64,000 nt of DNA from Mauremys mutica (Eukaryota > Chordata > Testudines > Geoemydidae): positions 8,521,501 to 8,585,500 of the forward strand of contig NC_059084.1 of the NCBI RefSeq assembly GCF_020497125.1, written 5' to 3'. The notes below the pieces were generated by a model. The model worked only from the letters and a program-made list of their open reading frames with translations, was not told where the DNA came from and searched no databases. A program made the translations under genes and the position numbers. Below, piece by piece: positions 14,151 to 25,934 of this stretch. Each line of letters begins with the position of its first letter. The first letter of the stretch is position 1.

Positions 14151-14513
14151 TTATACTGATAAGGGGACGTAGCTCCCCAAATGATTGATTTCAGTGGGGG
14201 TGGGTGAAGGCTCTCAGCATTGCTCAGAATTAGACCCTTTCTGAGATTCACTTATGTGACGCGGGGTCTGACAGTGTCTTACTCCACAAATAGCCCCATT
14301 CAGAATCTCACCCATTGGTATGGTCCTGAATATTAAAGGCTGCTAAGTGTGTTGAGAGCTTTGGATGGAGGGTGTTAGAGAAGTGCCAGGTATTACAATT
14401 ACATTATATAGGATAGTTTATGCAGTAGATTCTGATTGGTGCACACTGTTGCTTTGATTGCTCTGACTGATGCATACCCCCAGTCTATATCCTAACTCTT
14501 GCTCTTGATTTTA

Positions 14514-14798
<285 letters not shown>

Positions 14799-15174
14799 CT
14801 ACAACAAACAAGCACACAAGATAACCCCGTGTGAAGAATAAATCCCACCTGCTGGTGGAAAGCTGGAAGATTTAGAATGGGGACAATACCAGAGGTCACT
14901 GTGTAAGCTAATTTCTGGGTGTAGGGCCAGGTTCTGCTGTGAGTTGCAAAGGTGTAAATCCAAAGTAATAACCACTTCAGCAAACAAAGTTACTCCAGAT
15001 TCACACTTGTGTAAATAAGGTCAGAATTTGGCCCTTAGATTTCTGGGAAATAAGAATACAGGATAAAGAAAATTAGAAAGACTAGGAAGGATTGTCTCTA
15101 AGTTTTGTTCAGGTGCTCAGTATTTTCCAGAAGGGAAGGAGACTGACTTTGCCAATGTTTAACTATCCCCGTAT

Positions 15175-15640
15175 CAGGGGCGCCGGAACAGAGGGGGCCA
15201 TGGGGCCCTGCCCCTCCCTTTTTACCAGCGATAAGGGCAAGCGACGTGGTGGTGGGGAGAGGGTGGAAAGGAGAGAGTGGGGGGCAGAGTCTTAGGGGGA
15301 AGAAGTAGGGTGACCAGACAGCAAATGTGAAAAATCGGGACGGGGGTGGGGGGTAATAGGAGCCTATGTAAGAAAAAGAGACTAAAAATTGGAACTGTCC
15401 CTATAAGATTGGGACATCTGGTCACCCTAGGAAGAAGCGGCATGGGAGTAGGGCCTCGGGGAGGAGTGGTGTGGGGGCGGGGCCTCAGGAGGAATGAGCA
15501 GTGTGGGGGCGGGGCCTCGGGGGAATGGGCGGCGTGAGGGCAGGGAGAGGAAGAAGGGCGGGGCCTTGAGGTGGTGCGGGGCCACTGTTCGGGCGCCTCT
15601 GACCCCCCGCCCCACTTTTAAGATGCTTCCGCCGCTCCTG
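15175..15640. mobile_element. hAT-like element hosting a mariner MITE
   Basis: Ends CAGGGGCGCCGGAACA and, reversed, CAGGAGCGGCGGAAGC. Flanks CCCCGTAT (15167-15174) and CCCAGTAT (15641-15648) agree at 7 of 8. A mariner MITE occupies 15306-15429 inside it. To the right of that MITE are three GGGGCGGGGCCTC-type repeats. Confidence 0.75.
15306..15429. mobile_element. Mariner/Tc1-type MITE nested in a hAT element
   Basis: 124 bp with TA at each end and inverted ends TAGGGTGACCAGACAGCA and GGACATCTGGTCACCCTA. It is nearly identical in layout to the copy at 10836-10958. Confidence 0.85.
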
Positions 15641-15649
15641 CCCAGTATA

Positions 15650-15875
15650 CTACACTGGCAAGGTGCTCCTAGTGTGGATGCAGCTTTTGTCAGCATAGCC
15701 GACTCCAGTCCCCCCAAGCAAATAATCTATACCAGCAAAAGCGCAGTTTTGCTGGTATAACTGTGTCTACACTAAGGGCTTCTGCGGGCACAGCTCTGTC
15801 GGTCAGGGCTCACACCTCCTCCCACCCTGTCCGACAGAACTATGCTACTAGACGTTTGTAGCATGGACCTGGCCT
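15650..15875. mobile_element. MITE-like repeat, diverged
   Basis: It contains CTATACCAGCAAAAGC, TTTTGCTGGTATAACTGTG and GTCTACACTAAGGGC, typical of a turtle palindromic MITE related to the one at 1522. The limits are uncertain. It directly follows the hAT element ending at 15640. Confidence 0.45.
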
Positions 15876-16492
15876 ACCGCAGTATTCAGATTTCAGCAAC
15901 CGCTCCCACCAAGGGCAGCTATAAAAGCAACAAGCGTAGCCATGTTCAAAGGAATCAGACAGGTACTTAACAGAGTTATTAGCATTTACAGCTGCTGGCT
16001 AAGTAACTGGGTCAGACTCAGTGGACGCCTGAGCCTGTAGCGTTCCTAGTTTCCTCTCAAGTAAGATTATATGTGAAGGTTGGGTCGCAAGTTACTAAAG
16101 CTGGTTTGGTAAATCATTCTGGCTCCCACTGGTGCCTTTGAAAGCTGGTCACGCATGATGCTTTACGGTTACTCACACATTTCCATAGGTATGTTTTGCC
16201 AGTGGGTGGCTGTAGCTCTCATTTCAACATACACAAAAGGAGTGAGAGGGAATAAAAAAGCTTTACCTGGCATAACTGATTGAACTGCAGAGTAATAATA
16301 ATCTCTACACCGTCCCTGTGATTATTATGAGGGTAGCTTCTAATCATACGCCAGGGAGGCTTGAGTTATGCAGGATCACACCTCTGCCCATTAAAACACG
16401 CTTTGCCATAATTTATTAATTTAGAAGTATATTAATTCCCTCTAATGTGTCTTCTAATGTGATGACTATTGACTGGCTCTAGAGGCTGAGTG

Positions 16493-16573
16493 CCAGCGTC
16501 TCAGCTGGTGTAAACTGGCGAAACTCGAATGACTTCAGTAGAGCGATGCTGATTTGCACCAGCTGAGGCTCTG
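16493..16573. repeat. Short palindromic MITE, CAGCTGGTGTAAA family
   Basis: Arms TCTCAGCTGGTGTAAACTGG and GATTTGCACCAGCTGAGG oppose each other across about 45 nt. Confidence 0.7.
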
Positions 16574-16576
16574 TCC

Positions 16577-16760
16577 CGTAAGTTCCATGTAAGACACAGG
16601 AATGCCAGGGCTGAATTCAAACCATGGAAAGGCTGGGCTGAGGCTAATGCCCACGAGGGAAAAACAAATTCCATGGAAGAAAAATGGCAAAAGGTAAAAT
16701 ATTGGAATCTGTGTTTGACTGAGGTGCTTGTGCAGGGTTCCCATTACTAAATGATTTCGT
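16577..16760. repeat. Unknown repeat, copy 1 of a related pair
   Basis: It has GGCTGAATTCAAACCATGGA, AAATTCCATGGAAG and TGACTGAGGTGCTTGTGC. The same order, with substitutions, recurs at 17834-17985. No coding potential. Confidence 0.6.
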
Positions 16761-17833
16761 GACAGGCAGGTCCAACACTTCCTTAGTAAATAAAAGGAAC
16801 TCACAGACTGATACCCAGAACACCCACCAGCACTGGCGCAGGGACTCACGCTGCTTTCAAGAAAGGAGGCACATTAAAACTTCTGACTTCAACACTATTT
16901 GAGGCCTTGGAACTGTTCAGCTAATGTGTTTCCAGCTCCGAACGCTCCTTCTAGTCCCCTTAATTCATATTCATTAATACTTCATTTTCCTCTGCACTTG
17001 CCTTCTGCTAAATATATCAAACTAAAAAAAATTATTTATACACATTCAACCCACCGTTCTGTGGGCTGTAGCTCATCGGATGAAGGTATGTTGAGGGACG
17101 GGGCCCATAAAGCAGAAGACACTGCACTGATATGCTATGAGAAGCAGAGATTTGTTAATGAATTCAGTTTTGGCCTGGCTCTTGGGTCCAGGGAACTACT
17201 TCAAATCTGTCTGTTCTCACTCATCCTCATCCTTGCCAAGGATTCCAGAGCATCCCTTTTAGAACCTTCTTCCCTACAAGGCCTAGTATTGTAGCCAAAA
17301 CTTCCTTAGCCTGGGCTGGAGAGGATACCTTCAGAATGTGACAGTGATCAGACTTGATCCTCTATCAGTGCTGACACTAAAGGCCACTATCAGTTCTCTC
17401 TAATATTTCTTCCATTGTGCTAAGAATTTACTGATTCTGTGCTGTATTCCACACCCTTTGCACAAAGGGAGTGGAGACTGACTGCCAAATCCTAACCCTC
17501 CCCTGGAACGAGGGAGTCCTCAGCAGGTGCAGACGGGTGTAGCTGGTTCTTATGCCTCTCTCCCTGTGGCCCCCATGCCCAGCAGAGGGGTGCATTGGGG
17601 CTGGAGGGAGTTGTTCATGGGCAGAGAGAGGTGGGCAGGGAGGAGTGGCTGGACTGCGATACACTCTGGTAATCCCCAGCTGGTAGATGGTCCCTGGAGG
17701 ATCAGGTTAGAACAGCCTCCAATCTGCACCTGAGGTTGGTCAGAGACTCAGAGAGCTGCAACTGGCTCCCTGACAGCCCTCTCAGTCTCCTGGCTTAGCA
17801 GAGAATCTGGCTTTGCTTGTTTTAGGTACGCAA

Positions 17834-17985
17834 AGGGAATGCTAGGCCCGAATTCAAACCACAGAAACACTGGGGCCAGTGGAGAAAATTCCATAGGGGG
17901 AAGAAAAAGGTGAAATATGGGCTCTGTATCTGACTGAAGTGCTTGTGCTAATCTTCCCATTGCTAAAGAATTCCATAGCAGTCCG
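17834..17985. repeat. Unknown repeat, copy 2 of a related pair
   Basis: It has GCCCGAATTCAAACCACAGA, AAATTCCATAGGGGGAAG and TGACTGAAGTGCTTGTGC, matching copy 1 in the same orientation 1.2 kb away. Confidence 0.6.
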
Positions 17986-18904
17986 GGCCATTTCAGCCCT
18001 ACACAGACTTAATACAGCACATTCCCTGGACAGCATCCATCAGGGAGACTCTTACAGAGCTCTGACTTCAACTTAGAGCTGACCTCTGTGAAGAAACCCA
18101 GTGGCCCTTCCTCAGGGCTGCATACCCACCAGGATGGCAAGCTATGCAAACTGCACTTCCCTGCCTGAACGGAGGTCAATCCAGTTCTCAGTATAATAGC
18201 TGCGTGTAAACGGACTAATCTGCTACTATTGATATTAACCTCAAACTTTATTTCATTTATGTGTGTCTCTGGGGTACCATATGGTTTATCTGAGCATATG
18301 GATGGCAAATGGGTATGCAATGGGTGAGCATTAATCAGATGTGACGGGACAAACCTCGTAGTGGTTTGTTCCTCCAGTTCTCAATTCTTCACACTGGGCT
18401 AACACTTTCCATCTTCATGTCACTGAAAATGCTAGATACTGATTAGCCAAACAGCAGGAGCAATAGCCCAGAAATATGTAACATCTTGGATGAGAATATG
18501 TCTCAGGCAGAATCTGATTCCTCATGTATTTCTTTTATTACATATGTGTGTGCATGAGAAAGAGATGTATGTGTATTCATATGATATATTACACACACAC
18601 ACAAACACAATAAAGGAACATTTAAGACTGCAAAATCAAACACTCAAAACTTAAGGTTGCCTGTGCAACCTTAATTTAGCCCCCTTGTGTGTCTGCATTA
18701 TCACAGTCTTTAATTACATGATCACATAGTATTTCTACCACAGGACCTCTGTCTCAGTCAGAGAACAAGACAGATAGTGCTCAATTAATGAGCAGCTATT
18801 GAATATTTTTTTCCTCCTTATTCAGATCTTGCTCTGAAGACAGAATTATTAATTTCATCAGAATTATTAATTCACTATCGCTTGAGTGCTTCACAAATAT
18901 TAAT

Positions 18905-19310
18905 GAATTTATTTTCACAACACCCTTGTGAAAGGAGGGGGTATTATTATCCACATTTTGCACATGGGGAACTAAATCACAGAGGAGTAAAGTCAAAAGT
19001 ATTCACCAATTTTGGGTGCCCAATTTGAGCTGCCTAAGACCTGTTTTTTCAGAGGACTTAGCACTTCACACGTTTAAAGCACACCTCCCATTGACTTCAG
19101 CTGCTGCTGCAAGTGCTCAATACTTCTGCAAAAAAAATCAGGGTCTCAAGCTGGGTGCCCAGAAAGTGAGTAATGCACAATTATCGTCCACCTGTGAAAC
19201 GTTTTGTTTAGGTGACTTGCCCAGCATTACATAGGAACTCTGTGGCTGAGACAGGGATAAAATCCAGTTCTCCAGGCTAGAATTCAACTGTCTTAACCAT
19301 GAGACAATTT
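18905..19310 (-). repeat. MIR-like SINE split by another repeat
   Basis: The first part has TATTATTATCCACATTTTGC and GGGGAACTAAATCACAGAGG. It is broken at about 18995-19205 by a palindromic repeat. It resumes GGTGACTTGCCCAGCATTAC. Together these give a reversed MIR. Confidence 0.7.
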
Positions 19311-20137
19311 TCTTCTCTAGAGGACCCCAATGCATCCACAGAGCAAGCAGGTCCCTCTTGTGCAGTGAATGAGGCAGGGGTCCTGTGGGAAAATAGTAGG
19401 TGATCATGTAATTAAAAAACAACCACAACACATACACACAGGGGAGGGGTGTGATGGAAGGTTGCACAGGCAACTTTAATTCAGGCATTTCCCAACTTCT
19501 GAGTGCTTGACTTTGCAGCATTAATGCTTTTTAATGTAGGTTTTTGTGTGTAACTTCCTAGGTTTTTTAAAAAGCAAACTGAAAAAATCTCAAAATTCCA
19601 TCACTTTGCCCGTGAGTTTCATGGATATTTGCTGACAGTAAAGTGAGAGTCTGGGATCTATGGTTCCATTCCAAGTTCTGGAAGGGACTGTGCTGTAGCA
19701 GGCATAGTCTCTTCTGCCAAATCCTCCCCTGAGCATAACCCCTTCTGCCTCATCCTCTCCAACTTGTCCTTGTCCCGTCTCTTTTCCACCCCTGGTTTCT
19801 CATCCTAGTCCCATTCTCCTCACCTAGTCAGGCTCAGTCTCCACTCCTCAAGTTTCTCATCCCAATCTCCTCGCCCAGTAGATCCTCGTTTCATCCCACT
19901 GTCCCCAGCCAGTGCCAGTTCCTTCCCTCCCAGCTTCTCATCTGATCTGTCTCTTCCCCCCACCCTGGCCTTCAGGTGCCTCCCTTCTGCTCATCCCCAT
20001 CCTCGCTGGCTCCCAGCCCCAATCCCCCTTCCTAGGCACCTAGCCACTCTCATTGTCGTCCCTTCACTCCCTGCATTTTTGTCCAAGTCTCTTTGCCCTG
20101 CCCGTTCCAGTTCTCTCTCTGCACCCTAGCTCCTCAC

Positions 20138-20425
20138 AGGGCCACCAAGGGGGGGGGGCAAGTGGGGCAATTTGCCCTGGGCCCCGCAGGGGCCCCCCCA
20201 ACAGTTTTTCAGGGCCCCTGGAGCAGGGTCCTTCACTCACTCCGGGGGCCCCAGAAAACTCTTGCGGGGCCCAGGCCCCCGGAGCTTCTTCCGCTCCAGG
20301 TCTTCGGTGGTAATTCGGCAGCGGGGGCCCCCTGCCGCGGGTCTTCGGGGCACTTCGGCGGCGGGTCCCAGAGCGGAAGGACCCCTCGCCACCAAATTAC
20401 CGCCGAAGCATTTCAAGCAGGTAGC
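20138..20425. repeat. GC-rich interspersed repeat, probably a hAT-type MITE
   Basis: It begins near CAGGGCCACCAAGGGGGG and contains GGGGCAATTTGCCCTGGGCC, GGGGCCCCAGAAAACTC and CTTCGGTGGTAATTCGGCAG. I recall this pattern from turtle genomes. The right end is not defined. Open frames through it are GC-driven artefacts. Confidence 0.6.
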
Positions 20426-22048
20426 TTCCTCCTCCACATTGCCTGGGCTCAGCCGCAGGTTACTGAGAGCACAGGAGAGACAGGCTTCCTGCTCCCAGTT
20501 CAGGTATCTGGACCTGGACAGGGCACAGACCGTAGCAGCCCAGAGCTGACACTGCAGGGAAAGTCCTGCTCAGTCCGAGGCTGGAGTATGCCCAGTGCAG
20601 ATGGAATCTGACAGGAATTTAGCTTCTAATAGCCAAGACCTCTATATGCACGTGCAAACTGCAATTGTTCAGAGGTTTATAATGTGGCCAAATTTGGACA
20701 GACTTTCATGGGGATGACAAAAGGCACATCCCTGTCGGAAAGGCCAGTCCTCTGCTAAATTTCAAGTCCCTTCTCCAAAGCATGGGGGTGCTACAATTAT
20801 TAAAAAAAACCAAAAACACAAAAAAGAAAACAAATCCCAGCCCACCCACCCCACATTTTTAACATTGGCAAAACAATGTATTTTTCCCAAGCCTTATTCC
20901 CACAAATGGCCAAACTGTTTTGGCTGAAATTTTCCAAAAAAATTTAGCCTGAGGCAGACATCCAGCATGGAAAATTTCAGCCTCTTAGACTTGGCAAAGT
21001 TATAAGCAACTAAAAACAGGGTCTTCTAATGGGAGCTATTGGGCAACCTTAATAATAGATACTGCTACCAGTCCTGCCTATAATATATTTACATTTCTCT
21101 TTGTGAGCTAGAATTAACAGCATGTGAATATAATAAATGATATTCACATTAGAACCTCCTTTATCCCTGAAGTTCTCTTATCCAAAACTGGGTTATGTCC
21201 CCAGACATTCATTAGTTAGATTATGAACTTCCACACTTACCTCAAATTTGTGAGAGTGACTCACCCTCACCCATTTGGTTAAACAGCATTCAGTTCTTCT
21301 CTAGTCCAGTGGAACATACAACAGCCCCGGTTTGGGGTTGCACTCACGTAACCACAGGCCGAATTAAGCCAAGTATATATTCTTTAACTCTCTATGACAC
21401 TTATGATACCCAGGCCCAAATGTCCCAAAGCACAAGCAATTTATTTGCACCTGATTTGCACATGCACAACGATCAATGCTTCACATCAAATGTATGTGCA
21501 CAGACAAACCTGACTTGCATGTGATTTGGGCGTTGAGCCTGAGCACTTTTGCAGGCATACTTACATTTTGATCCCACAGAAAAACACAAATGAAGCTCAG
21601 CATACATGCCAATGAGAGATCATAGACACACTACTATTGTATGTGCCAGACTGGGGTACTTATGGGGCTACCCTTCACTTTGCCATACCACCTTGGTTGT
21701 ATTAAATCATTTTCAGTCTTGGCCTCTAACTTGCATGACAACTGTTTGCCACCACAAAAGTGGGTCTGCACCCGCTGTGTGCACACCAGTATTTAAATGT
21801 GCCAAGCAGGCAGTTGGGATCTATATATTAGGGGTGCGCCCACTTTTGCAGGCACTATCCGCTGTGTGCACAAAATTTGAGGCTGTCCAAAAATATGGCT
21901 CTGACATCTTGTCTTGGGACGCACAGCTCAGCCTCCTACGAGCACAGTGGCTCAAATTACCTAAGCACAGCTGGTTAAAACAGGGGGCTTACAATGTGTC
22001 CTTCTCTTCTCAACATACTTGTAACTGCTCTTAGAGATCACGTTCTGA

Positions 22049-22352
22049 GGCCTGGTCTACACTACGGGGTGGGGGGGGGGGGTTCGATCTAAGATACGCA
22101 ACTTCAGCTACGTGAATAGCGTAGCTGAAGTCGAAGTACCTTAGCTCGAATTACTTACCTGTCCTCACGGCGTGGGATCGACGTCCACGGCTCCCCCGTT
22201 GACTCCGCTACCGCCACTCGCTCCAGTGGAGTTCCGGAGTTGACGGGAGCGCGTTTGGGGTTCGATATATCGCGTCTAAATGAGACACGATATATCGAAC
22301 TCCGAAAAATCGATTGCTACCCGCCGATCCGGCGGGTAGTGAAGACATACCC
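22049..22352. mobile_element. Harbinger-type MITE, copy 1
   Basis: 304 bp flanked by TGA on both sides (22046-22048 and 22353-22355). The left end is GGCCTGGTCTACACTACGGG. The right end is GTAGTGAAGACATACCC. It has the same internal hairpins as the copies at 23979 and 48353. A run of G at about 22069-22082 has expanded in this copy. Non-coding and non-autonomous. Confidence 0.82.
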
Positions 22353-22732
22353 TGACTCTGCTGTGTCACTGCTGAGCGGGAAGTTCCTCTCTCTCCATTT
22401 ACAAGGCTTGCAGTGGAGAAAAGGGCCTTGCACCGTCACAGGAATGATATGAAAAGCAAAAATGAAACTGTCTCCTTTGGTGATCAGACTGGAAGGGCAC
22501 AGCTGGTTTGCTGAGAGCTGGTTAAATGCTGCAGAAACAGCCTTCCCGGACATTCATTGGCGTTCTGACTGGCTGTTTGGTTTGAACAGCTTTATGCCCC
22601 TTTCGGTTTGTGAACATGCACAAAGCCGTGTGCAGGGGGGAGGAGTGTTCTTCACAAGAATACACCTACTGCATTATATCTGCTACTTCCTGTAGGCCAG
22701 GATGTGAACTCTTTTACTCACACAATTAGTCC

Positions 22733-23367
22733 CATAGGTGCCGACTCCATGGGTGCTCCGGGGCTGGAGCAGCCACACAAAAAAAAGTGGGTGCTCAGCA
22801 CCCATTGGTGGGCCCCACTGATCAGCTCCTCCCCCCCAGCACCTCCTGCCCACTGCTGATCAGCAGCTCCTCCCCCCCGCTGCTGATCAGCAGCTCCTCC
22901 CCCCCGCTGCTGATCAGCAGCTCCTCCCCCCAGCACCTCCCACCCGCTGCTGATCAGCAGCTCCTCCCCCTCCAGCACCTCCCCCCCGCTGCTGATCAGC
23001 AGCTCCTCCCCCTCCAGCACCTCCCCCCCGCTGCTGATCAGCAGCTCCTCCCCCCAGCACCTCCCACCCGCTGCTGATCAGCAGCTCCTCCCCCTCCAGC
23101 ACCTCCCGCCTGCTACTGAGCAGCTGTTTAGCTGGAGGTGCTGGGGGGAAGGGAGAAGAGCAGGGTTAGGAAGAGGTGGAGCGAGGGCGGGGTGTACTCA
23201 GGGGAGGGGGCAGAATGGGGCAGGGAGAGGCAGGACAGGGGCAGAGTGGGGGGCAGGAAGAGGCAGAGTGGGGTTGGGCAGTGGGGGGGAGGGGTGGATT
23301 GGGGGCAGGGACTGGGGCCGAGTCAGGCTCGAGCACCCCCAGGGAAATCAGAAAGTCGGTGCCTGTA
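22733..23367. mobile_element. hAT-like element carrying a GC-rich minisatellite
   Basis: Ends CATAGGTGCCGACTCC and, reversed, TACAGGCACCGACTTTC form inverted repeats. Flanks ATTAGTCC (22725-22732) and ATTAGCCC (23368-23375) agree at 7 of 8. The interior has GTGGGTGCTCAGCACCC, a tandem array at 22818-23115, and a G-rich second half. Confidence 0.75.
22818..23115. repeat. Minisatellite of eight units, 27 to 42 bp
   Basis: Eight units each start CTGATCAGCAGCTCCTCCCC, the first lacking one CAG. Lengths are 38, 27, 27, 40, 42, 42, 40 and 42 bp. Short units lack the CCAGCACCTCCC insert. The GCTGATCAGC segment is self-complementary. It lies wholly inside the hAT-like element. Confidence 0.92.
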
Positions 23368-23978
23368 ATTAGCCCTGTTGAGTTCAAGGGGACATACATG
23401 TTCTAAACTAGTCACCATTGTGAGTATAAGGTTCACTATCTGGCTCTATTTGTTATTCTCTTGTTTAAAAAGTTTCACTGGTCCAACCAGGGAGTAGAAA
23501 CAATGTAATGTGACCTAGGCGACCACTCAGCTGCTGTAGGATGTAATATGTAGAATGTATATTTTGGGTGTTGGGACATGCGAAAAGATGCCTGCTTGTC
23601 TGTCAAAGAAAGAGAACAGCTAGATAAAAAGATGAGCCAGCAATCAGGTAAACAACTGCGTTAACGAACTAATCTTAGTTCTAGGCAGAAAAAAAGTGTT
23701 TATACAATATATAACAAACAGCTTTGTAACAGCGTATGTAAGGCAAGCACCTGAATATGGGGGCACACTTACATTTAACTCCATGCTGTGCCCTGTTTTG
23801 GTGGACTGTTCACTCAATGAAGCAGCAAATCAATGACATACTTCTTCAGCCCAAGCCTCTGTTTGTGAGCCTGTGCCTTCGGGTGGTGGGAAAGAACTGG
23901 CCAATAGATGCCACAAGCAGTGATCACTGAGGGGTCTGAGGTCAGTTTGCACTCAGTCCCCCAACAGTAAAACATTTT

Positions 23979-24273
23979 GGGCAGGTCTACACTACGGGGG
24001 AAAATCGATCTAAGATACGCAACTTCAGCTACGTGAATAACCTAGCTGAAGTCGAAGTATCTTATATCGAATTACCTACAGTCCTCATGGCGCGGGATCG
24101 ATGTCCGCGGCTCCCCATGTCGACTCCGCTACCGCCGTTCGGGTTGGTGGAGTTATGGAGTCGACATGAGCGCGTTCGGGGATCGACATATCGCGTCTAG
24201 ATGAGACGCGATATATCGATCCCCGAGAAATCGATTGCTACCCGCCGATACGGCGGGTAGTGAAGACGTACCC
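23979..24273. mobile_element. Harbinger-type MITE, copy 2
   Basis: 295 bp flanked by TTT (23976-23978 and 24274-24276). The left end GGGCAGGTCTACACTACGGG pairs with the right end GTAGTGAAGACGTACCC. The internal ATATCGCGTCTAGATGAGAC hairpin is intact. It lies 1.6 kb from copy 1, in the same orientation. Confidence 0.82.
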
Positions 24274-25851
24274 TTTGTCTTAACTGAAAATGCTCAACAG
24301 TTTTCAAAGAAGGTGAAATCCAGAGTCTTTCCTTCCCCCCCCCAGGAACAGTTAGTCGGAGGCAGTTTTCTCGCACACTCTCCTGTTGAAGAGCACTGAG
24401 AAAGTCTTCCAGTTTGATAAGAGTGAGAAACTTAGGATGTACAGAAGAAGCAGGTGAGGGTATCTACTAAAGACATTCTATATAATTTCAGCCTTTGAGC
24501 TCAGTGTGACACGATAGGATTTTTGGTGTGATTCGTTGCATTGTGATCACTATTGGTTATATAGCAATGGAAAATCAGCATCAGCATCAATGGCATCTTG
24601 ACAAATCTGTCCTGCTTTTTGCCCGCGGTTTCTGAATAAGGGATGGTTCATTATGCAAAAGTCCTGGTGTAGCAAGGATGATCATGTAAATCCCCTGGTT
24701 TTCACTTTGATGTAGCTCTAAAACTACAGTCATGACACTTTATGCTTTATTAGGAATAAAGGGCTTTTTTCTTTTAGTGAAAATTTTATGGGTATTGACA
24801 TTTCTACTTCAGATCAGCTGCCGAGGTGGAAAAAAGTGAAATTGTTTCATTTTGCCATGTTGAGTTTTTGTTTTTCAAGCAGAATAACCCCCTCCCCCCA
24901 ACCCAACCAAATCTGAAAAGGTATTTTGATGTTGCAGGAGATAAGGCTGTCAGTCATCGTTAGAGAGCAATAAGAGTGATAAATAAAAAGACCTGCTGAA
25001 ATACCATCTAGCAGGTAAGATCATGCTTCCTTTAAAGTTTCAGCAAAGTGGCGTTTGCAGACACAAACACACAGCCTAAGGGGCAAAGAACAGGACAAGC
25101 TCACACATTCCTACCACAGTAATCTGAATGGCATTTCACTGATGTCATTTTTCCTAATAGTCGAAGTGTATGTATTAAGAATGACTGCAATTTGTTAGCT
25201 ACGAGGGAGTGTTTTTTCACCCACAGAGTCATTCTTTAATTGTGCAGCTCTTTACACTTTAGTGCTGCCGCTACACTGTATTTATTAAAACTTTTTTGTT
25301 AAGAGAAGGTCACACTTTTCAAAAGGTAGAGGCTTTGTTCTTGACAGCATAAATACATCTTTTCAGGTGCAGCGCATGGTACATGTAGGGCAAGTTCCTT
25401 CAGATCACAGCAGCCTATTCATACTTCTTTCGCTTTCTTGAGAGTCAGTGGGAACATCCGTAGGAATCTTATCTACTAACTGATTCACTGAATGTTGAAT
25501 GAATGTAGCTGTGTTCTGACTGCATTTAATATCTGCAGAGGCATTCACTGCCTGGGGTTGCTGGTCTTATGCAAGTGAATGTGACGCAAGCCCTCAAATG
25601 AAGACTGAACTCGTGTTCTTTGGAGGGGTAGGGGACGAAGGGAATGGAATTTGATACCTATTCCAAAAACTCTTCGGGTTCCAGGTTCCAAGCTGAAGCC
25701 TTTAGGAGATTGTAGAAACTGGATGAAAGTGGATGAGGCAGAGCTCTGAACTTCACATTGCTCACTTCCTACTTCTGCAGCAATATTGAAAGCAACAAGC
25801 TGTAGGTTAAGAATATCCAGGGACCTGTTTCTCAAGGAGTCTTTGGGCCAG

Positions 25852-25934
25852 ATCCTCAGCTGGCATAAATGTGTATAAAGCCATTGATGTCAATGCAGCA
25901 GCTCTGAGTTACACCAGCTGCATATCTGGCCCAC
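25852..25934. repeat. Short palindromic MITE, CAGCTGGTGTAAA family
   Basis: TGGGCCAGATCCTCAGCTGG and CCAGCTGCATATCTGGCCCA are opposed ends. The middle holds CATTGATGTCAATGCAGCA. Confidence 0.75.

Noticed and set aside
15440..15620. GC-rich block that might be a CpG-island promoter
   Set aside because: It is the right half of a hAT-like element with local GGGGCGGGGCC repeats, and no first exon is nearby.
20093..20611. Long open frame of 172 codons
   Set aside because: It runs through a GC-rich interspersed repeat with low stop density. Other frames there are open too, and no domain or splice structure fits a gene.
22787..23077. Repetitive open frames on both strands (LLISSSSPP and AADQQRGG types)
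   Set aside because: They are translations of a minisatellite whose unit lengths are not all multiples of three.
22818..23115. CRISPR-like direct repeats
   Set aside because: Repeats are contiguous without unique spacers, in a vertebrate transposon.
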